A DNA stretch of 64,000 nt from Entomortierella parvispora (GCA_963573315.1 OY752145.1:1550001-1614000); one strand, 5' to 3'; shown: positions 55,030-63,516, counted from the first letter of the stretch. Notes: generated by a model not told the origin, from the letters alone. Translations and numbers: made by a program.

Positions 55030-57318
55030 ATGGAACTGTCCGCTCTCTGGCCACCCCCCCAGGTGTCTCCTATGCAACAGGAGGTGACCACCATGGCTTC
55101 TGCAGCCTTTTCTCCACGATCCCCCTTTATGCTTCCAGAGCTCGATCGGCTTATTGCCAACCATCTCGATAGGGTCTCGCTTGCTCAGGCCACACGCGTC
55201 TGCAAACTGTGGCACTCCATTTTCAATCCCGTGCTCTGGAGACAGCTTTCGCTCAAACATCTCACCGCGGACGACGATGACTCGGACGAGGATTTTCATT
55301 TTGTCTCTAGAAGAGCCGTCCCAACAATGTATTCGTCTTCGCTGCCGTCCATGCCCTCGTCTTGTTCTTCAACTTGGTCCTCGGCGACAGGAGAGAATCT
55401 GGGTGTATCTTCGGATACGGCGTCCGTTGGAAGCGAGGTGACTGCAAAGGCCATGCCGACAGTTGTAACAGTGGGATCGCCCCCCTCTTTGCTCCCTTCT
55501 CCGCTCACTGCTGCTTCTCTTGCCGCCAGTGCCAGGACTCTTATTCCAGGTTTGACTCTGCTGCAGCTTGTGTTCTTGTACACAAGCCGTAACAAGGTCT
55601 TGAAGGGTCTCGTGCGCCATGGTCATCTGGTCCAAGAACTCAAGGGGACCGGGATAACAGATCAAGAAATGGCCCTAATAGGCGCGCTTTGCCCTAACCT
55701 CAGGATCCTGGAGCTAATCGGCGGTCGTTACACGTCCGAGAATCTTTCTGAACTCTTTCAGCAGCGGCGGGATTCTCTTCAGGTCGTTCGCTTTCGGTCG
55801 TGTGTCCAGCTCAAAGATATCTTCCAGCCCCTTACACAGCTCTCGAACCTCCGCGAATTTGAGCTCTATGGATCATTTGTGGGCAACACGATCACGTCGC
55901 CATATTTCTTCAAACGAGATCTCTTTCCCATGTTGGCAGCTTGCCCTCTGCTCCACGTGGTGTTGATTGAGCAAGTATACATAGTGGATCAAGAAGTGGA
56001 TCAGAGCGAGCCCAGCAGTGATGATGCTGACATGAGGTGCCTCAGTGGCGCCATCGCAACCCAGAATCATGTTCAAGATAACAACAGTCCGCCTTTGGCG
56101 TCGTCGTCATTGCATCAACACCCCCCACAACCTCGATATCTCGCCGAAGGAACACCTTCCCTGCAGCAGCTGCAGCAGCCATCGCCCTCCTTGGCAACCA
56201 TGGTCAAGTCGACATCGACATCGATGCTGTCTGCGCAACTAAAATCGCTGGCGCATGACCTGCCCGCTCTTGCACCATCTTGTGCTCCGTTCAAAAACCC
56301 GCGTCCTGTGTCCTCGCTCAAATCTTTAATTCTGGAATGCGGAGATATTCCCGATTCAGTTATCCGAGCTCTTTTGACGCGTTGTCCACTGCTGGAGCAA
56401 CTCTCCTTGGACTGGAGTCGCGAGCTATCGGACGAGACCCTGAAAATGATCCCCGAACTATGTCCAAAGTTGACCGAGGTCTCGTTTTGCCGATGCATTG
56501 AATTGACAAGCGAAGGCTTTGGATTTTTTTTCCGAGCCTTGCCTAATCTGACCTCAATCGAGCTCAGAGGCAATTTTCTTTCAGATGGCACTCTAGAAGA
56601 ATTGGCCCGGTCCTGTCCATTTCTAGGTCATTTGAACTTGAACTCTTGTCAAAACTTGACGGACCTCGGAATCCAGAGTTTGCTTCTCAACGCTGCGGCG
56701 CTTACATTCCTGAGCCTTCGATTCATCACAGGTCTGTCCTCTGTACTCTTTGATGACAACACAACATTGGCGACGTTAACAGGAACTTTGCCAACGAGAT
56801 CCATCCTGGATCGTCTCTTGATCCTGACACCTTTGGGGTCCACTGCCACTTCGACGTTGGTGGTGAAACGGGATTGGGCTTGCAGAAATACGCTCCGGAC
56901 TTTGCACCTGCCAGACCTGGTGGCACCGAGCAAGAATGTCATCGAGATAATTCGACAACAGCAGCTATCGCTGCGGCAACAACAACATTCACAGCAGCAA
57001 CAAGAGCCATGGCAGCTTGCGGACGGCAATCAACTGATCCAGACAAGACTTTGGTCACTGACCAACCTCAAACAACTCACCCTAGGTGGACCTCAGGTTG
57101 ACTTGAGGGTTGTATTGGATGGACAAGGAGAGTTGAAGGGACTCGAGAGTCTTCGAATCACACGGCTGAAGCGCACAATGACTTGCGCTGAGGCTCAATG
57201 GCTGGTGGAGATCGCCCTCCCACGTCTTTTGGAGCTCGCAATCCCGAACTTTGGCAATATGGCCGTCCGTGAGTGGATTGAGGACCATCGCCCTGGTCTT
57301 TTAACTGTTGAAATATGA
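55030..57318 (+). CDS. F-box/leucine-rich-repeat protein
   Basis: Single exon, 762 residues from the ATG at 55030. Later in-frame Met codons at 55072 and 55093 are possible starts, since the F-box begins at about residue 35. The F-box is FMLPELDRLIANHLDRVSLA followed by CKLWHSIFNPVLWRQLSL. Leucine-rich repeats follow a Ser-rich insert (LRILELIGGRY, LEQLSLDWSRELSDETLKMI, LTEVSFCRCIELTSEGFGFF, LGHLNLNSCQNLTDLGIQSL), several of the Cys-containing SCF-adaptor type. Gln- and Ser-rich inserts interrupt them. The architecture matches the gene at 29843-32323, so they are probably paralogues. The target is unknown. The 3' end is about 180 bp from the tRNA-His gene. Confidence 0.82.
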   Translation: MELSALWPPPQVSPMQQEVTTMASAAFSPRSPFMLPELDRLIANHLDRVSLAQATRVCKLWHSIFNPVLWRQLSLKHLTADDDDSDEDFHFVSRRAVPTMYSSSLPSMPSSCSSTWSSATGENLGVSSDTASVGSEVTAKAMPTVVTVGSPPSLLPSPLTAASLAASARTLIPGLTLLQLVFLYTSRNKVLKGLVRHGHLVQELKGTGITDQEMALIGALCPNLRILELIGGRYTSENLSELFQQRRDSLQVVRFRSCVQLKDIFQPLTQLSNLREFELYGSFVGNTITSPYFFKRDLFPMLAACPLLHVVLIEQVYIVDQEVDQSEPSSDDADMRCLSGAIATQNHVQDNNSPPLASSSLHQHPPQPRYLAEGTPSLQQLQQPSPSLATMVKSTSTSMLSAQLKSLAHDLPALAPSCAPFKNPRPVSSLKSLILECGDIPDSVIRALLTRCPLLEQLSLDWSRELSDETLKMIPELCPKLTEVSFCRCIELTSEGFGFFFRALPNLTSIELRGNFLSDGTLEELARSCPFLGHLNLNSCQNLTDLGIQSLLLNAAALTFLSLRFITGLSSVLFDDNTTLATLTGTLPTRSILDRLLILTPLGSTATSTLVVKRDWACRNTLRTLHLPDLVAPSKNVIEIIRQQQLSLRQQQHSQQQQEPWQLADGNQLIQTRLWSLTNLKQLTLGGPQVDLRVVLDGQGELKGLESLRITRLKRTMTCAEAQWLVEIALPRLLELAIPNFGNMAVREWIEDHRPGLLTVEI

Positions 57319-57487
57319 AAATGGAGCGCTGTGAACAACCTATACCTTGTAAAATATATGATACTCCGTACTCTGAAAAAAAAAAAGAAAACTTTTCCAC
57401 GATGCGAGCCTTGAAGAAGACGAACACCCAAAAAGCCATAGTGGTAGCTGGAGCCGAGTCCTCTTCTCCGAAGCCTGTCTGGGTGGC

Positions 57488-57492
57488 AAAAA
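57488..57492 (-). terminator. Pol III terminator of tRNA-His
   Basis: On the minus strand a run of five T follows the tRNA 3' end by six bases. Confidence 0.7.
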
Positions 57493-57498
57493 GAAATG

Positions 57499-57570
57499 TG
57501 CTAACACCTGGAATCGAACCAGGATCGTCTCGGCCACAACGAGATATACTAACCATTATACTATGTTAGC
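57499..57570 (-). tRNA. tRNA-His (anticodon GTG)
   Basis: The minus-strand sequence folds as a standard tRNA without intron. The acceptor stem is GCTAACA/TGTTAGC with discriminator A. The anticodon stem is TCTCG/CGAGA with loop TTGTGGC (anticodon GTG). The T arm contains GGTTCGATTCC (B box). Its 5' end faces the retrotransposon, whose LTR begins 16 bp upstream. Confidence 0.95.
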
Positions 57571-57581
57571 TTCATTCCGAT

Positions 57582-57585
57582 ATGA
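57582..57585. repeat. Left copy of target-site duplication (ATGA)
   Basis: Directly abuts the 5' LTR and matches the four bases after the 3' LTR (63382-63385). It occupies positions -12 to -15 relative to tRNA-His. Confidence 0.8.
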
Positions 57586-57822
57586 TGTCGTAAATCCGAC
57601 CACTTTTAACCCCCGCAGTCGAGCGCCACCAACCTTCTCCGCCCGGACCCGTCGCGCTCTAGGCCCGGAGGCCCATGGCGTCTACTTTCATGCAGACGCT
57701 GACAGCTATTGGGAGCCTGTCAGCGGTCTTGTCAGCGGATACGTCAGCAGTTCATCAGACCCGCTGACAACCGACGACTCAGACTATGAGTTGGTAGATT
57801 TGTAGATTTAGCAGATAGCCTC

Positions 57823-57828
57823 TATAAG
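57823..57828 (+). promoter_or_regulatory. TATA-like box of the LTR promoter
   Basis: TATAAG in the 5' LTR, also present at 63152-63157 in the 3' LTR. A start site 25-30 bp downstream would place the RNA 5' end close to the hairpin. Confidence 0.5.
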
Positions 57829-57850
57829 TAGACCTGGTCCGCAAGGATGG

Positions 57851-57872
57851 ATCGGCATCTTCTGATGCCGAT
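57851..57872 (+). other. Perfect 9-bp hairpin in the LTR
   Basis: ATCGGCATC and GATGCCGAT pair perfectly around a TTCT loop. It is repeated in the 3' LTR at 63180-63201. Confidence 0.8.
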
Positions 57873-57895
57873 ATCTTTCCCTCCTTGCTTGACAG
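57857..57895 (+). repeat. LTR internal direct repeat, copy 1 (39 bp)
   Basis: Starts ATCTTCTGATGCCGATATC and ends CTTGACAG. It is followed at once by GTAACT. Copy 2 lies 79 bp downstream. Confidence 0.9.
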
Positions 57896-57935
57896 GTAAC
57901 TCTTCCGTAGCACTATTTGATATAACTCAATACAG

Positions 57936-57974
57936 ATCTTCTGATGCCGATATCTTTCCCTCCTTGCTTGACAG
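57936..57974 (+). repeat. LTR internal direct repeat, copy 2 (39 bp)
   Basis: Identical to copy 1 and ends in the same CTTGACAG. The pair recurs in the 3' LTR at 63186-63224 and 63265-63303. Confidence 0.9.
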
Positions 57975-58056
57975 AATACGTCGATTCTCCTGAAGATCCA
58001 AGCACTCTTGTAAATACAGCCGTACATAACAAAGCAGCGCGTTTATACGACAAAAT

Positions 58057-58068
58057 TGGTAGCAAAGG
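58057..58068 (+). other. Primer-binding site, probably for an initiator-Met-type tRNA
   Basis: TGGTAGCAAAGG starts four bases after the 5' LTR. TGGTAGC is complementary to the GCTACCA 3' end of many fungal initiator tRNAs; the rest could not be matched to a tRNA in this window. Confidence 0.6.
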
Positions 58069-58106
58069 TCGTTCTTTGTCCCACCCAAATCCAAACACGA
58101 TACAAC

Positions 58107-61100
58107 ATGCCAGTCGATAGCTCTCCCCCTCGAGATGGTCAACGTCTTGACCCCCTCCGTCGCCCGGGCTCCTCCATGGGGCTCAGAACCTCTCATCAAG
58201 CCAACTTATTCGGTGTCTCGCCTAACCCTCCCCAGTTTCCCCCTCCAGCTCAACCCTCTGACTATGACGAAGATGAAGACATGCGAAGTCACCGTAGTGA
58301 TCCCCCAAGACGAAGAGGCCGTAACAGCCACACCTCTGACACGCCCACGTTCTCAGGTGCACCCGGAACTACCCCTCTTGAAGCACGAACCTGGATTGAA
58401 CAAATCGAAGCAGCAGCCGAACTCAACGAGATCTATGAAGACAAGAAGACTCTCGCGGCCATCGCCAAGATGCGTCTACCTGCCAACATTTGGGGTTTGA
58501 ACTACCGTCACACCACACAAAGTCGTGATTGGGAAACTTTTAAACAAGCTTTCCTGATGCAGTATGGTTCCCCCGATGCCGAAGATTCGCTACGAGACGA
58601 TTTGGATAAGGCCGTCTGGGAAAGAGGTGACACTCCCACGACCTTCTTCCAGAAGTTCCAGTTTGCAGCCCTGCCCCTATTGAACAAGTTAACCGAAGGC
58701 GAAAAGGTCCACATGTTCCGTACACGATGTCCCAAGTTCCTCCACGACTTCCTGATCGAAAAAGAAGTCAAGACCTGGGAAGATGTCCGTCGATTCTGTG
58801 AAGTCCGTTCTAATATGAAGCTGCAGTTCAGCCTAACTTCTGCTTCTGCGCAACAACGTATTTATCAAGCACATCAACAGTTCCCACCTACACGTCCTCA
58901 CCCATTCCGATTCCAACCTAACTACGCTACAAACCCTCGCATCTATGGATCCCCCAGTACGGGCTTTTATACTCAAGCCCACCGCCGTGCTAGCACTGTC
59001 GAAGCTCAAACCGGTCATCGCCCTGGACCCATGGATATGGATGTTGACACTCATCCATTGGTTAATAACCTTGAATTAACCTGCCGTAACTGTGGTATAG
59101 TCGGTCATCTCGCCGCCCAATGCACCAAGCCGCAAGTCTGCTATAAATGTGGCCAACCCGGACACCGACGACGAGACTGTAACTCTCTCAGACCTGGCCA
59201 GACGGGCCCTTTCAAAAACCGTACACCACGCCAACAGAAACCCGCGCTCAATATGACTATGGTAACCCCGCAACAGTTTAATCCGCAAGCCTGCCCCCTG
59301 ATGGTCCTTCCTGTTCACGTCGCTGGTCTTCCCTTCGAGGCTCTTTTCGATAATGGCGCCAACGTTAACACCATTTCCGAGCATGCTCTTGACACCATTC
59401 GAAGATTTTGTTCCAAAATGATCCTTCGCGAAACCAAAGTCACGGATCCCGTCCCCATTAAGACCGCGCACAGTAATGATCTGAGCGCTCAGGCCATCGG
59501 CGAAGTCGACCTCCGGTTGACCATTGGCAAAATGGAATGTGCTTTCACTGCCACTGTTATCCGCGAACTCGTCTATGACTTTTTTATTGGAATTCCTTGG
59601 ATGCTCTGCTTCCATCCCCAAATCAATTGGGAGCGATACTCTGTCATCTGGAAATTTAACGGACACAAGTGCGAAGTCCTAGCCAAATCGAGACCACAAT
59701 CTGTTCCCTTGCCCGACGAAAGCAAACCTCAACTCGCAAACCTTCAATTCGACGCCCAAAAGTTTGCCCATGCTCTCACTGCCGACGATGCTGTGGAAGC
59801 TGGAATCATTTATGTCATGCACACGTCACTGCCTGACCAAGGAAGTCAACCTGCCGAAACAAACCCTGAATTGTCCCTCGCTCAACAGGCCCAGTTAGAC
59901 GAATTACTGGATGAATACGCCGCCGATGTATTTGCACCCCTTCAAGAGATGCCGCCTGCCAGACCCGAGTTTGACCACCAGATTCCAACCGGCGATGCCC
60001 CGCCCGTTGTTAAGAAGATGTACAAGATGTCACCCAGTGAGTTAAAGATCCTGAGAGAGCAACTAGACGAACTCTTGCGCCTCGGATATATTCAGCCGTC
60101 CTCATCACCTTGGGCCGCCCCGGTATTGTTTGTCAAGAAAAAAGACGGATCGATGCGTCTTTGTGTTGATTATCGTGGCCTCAACGCCTTAACGATAAAA
60201 AACAAGTACCCCTTGCCGATCTTGGAAGAACTTTTAGACCGTCTCCAAGGTGCCGCTTTCTATTCGAAGATGGACCTACAACAAGGTTATTATCAATTGC
60301 GAATTGCCGAAAAGGATATCCCCAAGACTGCATTTGCCACCCGTTATGGTCATTATGAGTTCCGAGTCATGGCGTTTGGACTCACCAACGCCCCCGCCTC
60401 CTTTCAAGGATTTATGAATGCCCTGTTCCGTCAGCATTTGGATCAATTTGTGATCATTTACTTGGACGACATTCTTATCTACTCAAAAACCTTTGAAGAA
60501 CACCTTGAACATCTCCGTCAGACGTTTGAAATCCTCAAGCTTAATGGATTGCACCTCAAAAGAAGCAAGTGCGCCTTTGGACTTTTTCAGATCTCCTTTG
60601 TCGGTCATGTAATTAGTCGCGATGGAATCAAAGTGGATCCCGCCAAGGTCCAGGTTCTACGAGACTGGCCTGTCCCTAAGAACGTACAACAGCTTCGACG
60701 CTTTATTGGATTCATGAATTACTTTCGACGGTTCCTCAAGAATCACGCCCACACTATTATCCCTCTCACCAGTCTCCTAGCCGATGGACCTGGCCAAGAT
60801 AAGAACAAGACCCGACCTCTTGCCACATGGGGTCCGGCCCAGCAACTCTCCTTTGACACAGCCCGTGAGTTGCTCCTGAAAGTTTCCGAAGATAACGTAG
60901 CTTTGGCTCTCGGAGACCCATCTCTACCCTATGAGATTGACTGTGATTCCTCAGGTGATGCCACCGCCGCCATTTTGTATCAAGTTAAGGATGGTATCCG
61001 TTATCCTGTCGCTTACGAGTCGCGTAAATTAAAGCCTGCCGAACGCAACTACCCGGTCCATGAGAAAGAACTATTGGCGATAGTTCACGCTTGTCGAGCC

Positions 61101-63134
61101 TGGCGCCCCTATATTCTTGGAGCCGAGGCAACCCTGGTATTCACCGACCATGCCAGCCTCCGCTTTTTGTTGACTCAACCTCATCTGAGCCAACGTATGA
61201 CCCGATGGGCCGAATTCCTCGCCCCATACAATCTGTCGATCCAATACAAGACTGGTGCCACAAACATTGCCGCAGACGCCCTTTCACGTATGGAAATGAA
61301 CTTAGTCAGTGTGCCCCCTAGACACTTGGATGTTTGGGATTGGCCCCTTCTCGTTCCCGCCTTTTTGGACGATGGCTCCTTTCCCCCTCATACCGACGGG
61401 GACATCAAGAAAAAGGTTCGCAAAGAAGCTCAGCGATTTTCTATCGTTGACGATGAGCTCCTTTATGACGTCGATGGAATTCAAGTGCCGTTTGTTCCCT
61501 ATGCCGAAAGAATGGATCGTCTTATTGACCTCCATACCGACCTTGGACACCTTGGTGAACTGGGCACCTACGAGCTGGCAAAAACTCGTATGTGGTGGCC
61601 CACCCTTCGTTCAGACATCAAATTGATGGTCCGTGAATGCAAGCCTTGCCAACTTGTCAAGCCCGCCGGTGATAGATCCGTCGCCCCTCTGCATCCCTTA
61701 GCGCCGGCACGCCCTTTTGAACGTTGGGGTATTGACTTTATTGGTCGTTTGCCCCTCACTAAGAATGGCAACCGATGGATCATCACTGCGATTGACTACG
61801 CCACCAATTGGCCAATCGCTCGAGCCCTGCCCGACGCAACGGCAGAGGCTGTCGCCGTCTTCCTTTATGAAGAAATTTTCCTCCAGTTTGGATGCCCTAG
61901 TGAGATCGTTAGCGATCGTGGAGCCAACTTTATGTCGAATGTACTCCAACGTTACCTGGATCGATTACATGTCAAACACCAAACCACCTCTGCATATCAC
62001 CCTCGATCAAACGGAAAGTGTGAACGACTTAACGGAATAATTGGACACATGCTCAACAAGTACGTGGGTACTCACATTCACAGCTGGGACCAGTACCTTC
62101 ACCAGAGCCTATTTGCCTGCCGTGTCCATATCTCTCAACGGACCCATGTTAGCCCCTTTCAGCTGGTTTATGGCATTGAACCTCGTCTGCCCCAAGATCC
62201 GGTCCGCCCATTTCTATTTGACTTTCAGAATGAGAATGATGCAGTTGAATACAGGAAAAAGACCTTTCGTGAAATCGACGCCCTTCGCGAAAAACACTTA
62301 CAAACACAACAAGCAGCCGCCGACGACATGGTTGCTCGACACGAAGACACTCACAATATCACAGAGGACATGTTCGCAGTCGGAGATTTCGTCCTTGTTA
62401 AGAATTTTGGTCGAACCAAGTTGCAGCCCAGATGGTATGGCCCCCTTGAGGTCGTACGCGTCACTCCTCTTTCAACCTATCAATTAAGATGGGGTGATGG
62501 CGAAGTTAAAGTCGACCTTGTCCATCAAGACCGTCTTAAGAAAGCCTTCCTTCCCAATGGCGAAACGGCCGTCCGTGCTTGGTTCGCTAAAACCAAGCAT
62601 ACTATGGAGGACTTTCACGACAACACCGATGATGGTACCCCAGCCCCTGTCCTGACCTCGGACGAAGAACAACGAGTTGCCGAAAGCCTACGACTTCGTA
62701 CCGAAAATGAACGTTACCTTGCACGTCGTGCCCAGTCTACATCATATGAACCACCTATGATGGGTTCTGCCGAAGATGCCGCCCGTACTTACCGAGCCGC
62801 CCTAGCCGCTTCGGCCTTGCCTTCACGTCGCAGTGGTCAAAGACGTCGCCCTCAAATGGCCACTCACACCCTCGCCGTATCAAGTCGCGGACGACTTGAA
62901 TCTAAGTCGGGGGGTGTCGTAAATCCGACCACTTTTAACCCCCGCAGTCGAGCGCCACCAACCTTCTCCGCCCGGACCCGTCGCGCTCTAGGCCCGGAGG
63001 CCCATGGCGTCTACTTTCATGCAGACGCTGACAGCTATTGGGAGCCTGTCAGCGGTCTTGTCAGCGGATACGTCAGCAGTTCATCAGACCCGCTGACAAC
63101 CGACGACTCAGACTATGAGTTGGTAGATTTGTAG
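58107..63134 (+). CDS. Gag-Pol polyprotein of the Ty3/gypsy element
   Basis: One uninterrupted frame, 1675 residues from the first ATG at 58107. Gag occupies about 1-360 and ends in two zinc knuckles, near residues 326-339 and 346-359 (CRNCGIVGHLAAQC, CYKCGQPGHRRRDC). The aspartic protease site near residue 415 reads LFDNGAN, with Asn where retroviral-type proteases usually have Ser or Thr. Reverse transcriptase has YLDD near 785, and RNase H has the CDSSGDA, HEKELLA and FTDHASL blocks. Integrase has an HHCC finger (ECKPCQ end) and the D, D, E residues near 1207, 1269 and 1305 (WGIDFIG, SDRGANF, CERLNG). A GPY/F-like module follows (RWYGPLEVV, near 1445). No chromodomain is seen. The last about 73 residues are encoded inside the 3' LTR. 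A single Gag-Pol frame means the Gag:Pol ratio is not set by frameshifting. Confidence 0.96.
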   Translation: MPVDSSPPRDGQRLDPLRRPGSSMGLRTSHQANLFGVSPNPPQFPPPAQPSDYDEDEDMRSHRSDPPRRRGRNSHTSDTPTFSGAPGTTPLEARTWIEQIEAAAELNEIYEDKKTLAAIAKMRLPANIWGLNYRHTTQSRDWETFKQAFLMQYGSPDAEDSLRDDLDKAVWERGDTPTTFFQKFQFAALPLLNKLTEGEKVHMFRTRCPKFLHDFLIEKEVKTWEDVRRFCEVRSNMKLQFSLTSASAQQRIYQAHQQFPPTRPHPFRFQPNYATNPRIYGSPSTGFYTQAHRRASTVEAQTGHRPGPMDMDVDTHPLVNNLELTCRNCGIVGHLAAQCTKPQVCYKCGQPGHRRRDCNSLRPGQTGPFKNRTPRQQKPALNMTMVTPQQFNPQACPLMVLPVHVAGLPFEALFDNGANVNTISEHALDTIRRFCSKMILRETKVTDPVPIKTAHSNDLSAQAIGEVDLRLTIGKMECAFTATVIRELVYDFFIGIPWMLCFHPQINWERYSVIWKFNGHKCEVLAKSRPQSVPLPDESKPQLANLQFDAQKFAHALTADDAVEAGIIYVMHTSLPDQGSQPAETNPELSLAQQAQLDELLDEYAADVFAPLQEMPPARPEFDHQIPTGDAPPVVKKMYKMSPSELKILREQLDELLRLGYIQPSSSPWAAPVLFVKKKDGSMRLCVDYRGLNALTIKNKYPLPILEELLDRLQGAAFYSKMDLQQGYYQLRIAEKDIPKTAFATRYGHYEFRVMAFGLTNAPASFQGFMNALFRQHLDQFVIIYLDDILIYSKTFEEHLEHLRQTFEILKLNGLHLKRSKCAFGLFQISFVGHVISRDGIKVDPAKVQVLRDWPVPKNVQQLRRFIGFMNYFRRFLKNHAHTIIPLTSLLADGPGQDKNKTRPLATWGPAQQLSFDTARELLLKVSEDNVALALGDPSLPYEIDCDSSGDATAAILYQVKDGIRYPVAYESRKLKPAERNYPVHEKELLAIVHACRAWRPYILGAEATLVFTDHASLRFLLTQPHLSQRMTRWAEFLAPYNLSIQYKTGATNIAADALSRMEMNLVSVPPRHLDVWDWPLLVPAFLDDGSFPPHTDGDIKKKVRKEAQRFSIVDDELLYDVDGIQVPFVPYAERMDRLIDLHTDLGHLGELGTYELAKTRMWWPTLRSDIKLMVRECKPCQLVKPAGDRSVAPLHPLAPARPFERWGIDFIGRLPLTKNGNRWIITAIDYATNWPIARALPDATAEAVAVFLYEEIFLQFGCPSEIVSDRGANFMSNVLQRYLDRLHVKHQTTSAYHPRSNGKCERLNGIIGHMLNKYVGTHIHSWDQYLHQSLFACRVHISQRTHVSPFQLVYGIEPRLPQDPVRPFLFDFQNENDAVEYRKKTFREIDALREKHLQTQQAAADDMVARHEDTHNITEDMFAVGDFVLVKNFGRTKLQPRWYGPLEVVRVTPLSTYQLRWGDGEVKVDLVHQDRLKKAFLPNGETAVRAWFAKTKHTMEDFHDNTDDGTPAPVLTSDEEQRVAESLRLRTENERYLARRAQSTSYEPPMMGSAEDAARTYRAALAASALPSRRSGQRRRPQMATHTLAVSSRGRLESKSGGVVNPTTFNPRSRAPPTFSARTRRALGPEAHGVYFHADADSYWEPVSGLVSGYVSSSSDPLTTDDSDYELVDL

Positions 63135-63381
63135 ATTTAGCAGATAGCCTCTATAAGTAGACCTGGTCCGCAAGGATGGATCGGCATCTTCTGATGCCGA
63201 TATCTTTCCCTCCTTGCTTGACAGGTAACTCTTCCGTAGCACTATTTGATATAACTCAATACAGATCTTCTGATGCCGATATCTTTCCCTCCTTGCTTGA
63301 CAGAATACGTCGATTCTCCTGAAGATCCAAGCACTCTTGTAAATACAGCCGTACATAACAAAGCAGCGCGTTTATACGACA
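62915..63381 (+). repeat. 3' LTR
   Basis: 467 bp, by eye identical to the 5' LTR at a constant offset of 5329 bp. It is preceded by a six-G run (62909-62914) in the place of a polypurine tract. Confidence 0.96.
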
Positions 63382-63385
63382 ATGA
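63382..63385. repeat. Right copy of target-site duplication (ATGA)
   Basis: Directly follows the 3' LTR end CGACA and matches 57582-57585. Confidence 0.8.
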
Positions 63386-63402
63386 GTGAGATTTTCAACT
63401 TC

Positions 63403-63410
63403 TTTTTATA
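63403..63410 (-). promoter_or_regulatory. TATA-like element formerly upstream of tRNA-His
   Basis: On the minus strand this reads TATAAAAA. Removing the element and one ATGA copy would place it at -40 to -33 of tRNA-His; the insertion now separates the two by 5.8 kb. Confidence 0.45.
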
Positions 63411-63475
63411 AGACGCCAAATCTACGTCAGTCACGTGTATATTATTAGTCACGTGATTATTACCTCCAAAATGGA

Positions 63476-63483
63476 TATATAAT
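63476..63483 (+). promoter_or_regulatory. TATA-like element upstream of tRNA-Phe
   Basis: TATATAAT at -34 to -27 from the tRNA 5' end, a place where some fungal tRNA genes (e.g. fission yeast) need a TATA box. Two GTCACGTG motifs lie farther upstream at 63430-63437 and 63448-63455. Confidence 0.5.
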
Positions 63484-63509
63484 AGATCTAGAATTCTAGT
63501 TTTCAATCA

Positions 63510-63516
63510 GCGACTT

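Larger units (their letters stand above)
57586..58052 (+). repeat. 5' LTR
   Basis: 467 bp, bounded by the inverted ends TGTCGTA and TACGACA. It contains TATAAG at 57823-57828, a hairpin at 57851-57872 and a 39-bp internal duplication. Confidence 0.96.
57586..63381 (+). mobile_element. Complete Ty3/gypsy (Metaviridae) LTR retrotransposon
   Basis: 5796 bp with two 467-bp LTRs that look identical over their full length, a 4-bp ATGA target duplication, a primer-binding site, a G-run before the 3' LTR, and one intact Gag-Pol frame. The order protease, reverse transcriptase, RNase H, integrase is Ty3/gypsy rather than Ty1/copia. No stop or frameshift breaks the frame, so the copy may be active. 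It sits between divergent tRNA-His and tRNA-Phe genes. Confidence 0.96.

Noticed and set aside
57563-57805. 80-codon frame next to tRNA-His
   Set aside because: It is the 5' LTR copy of the end of the Gag-Pol frame and has no independent gene context.
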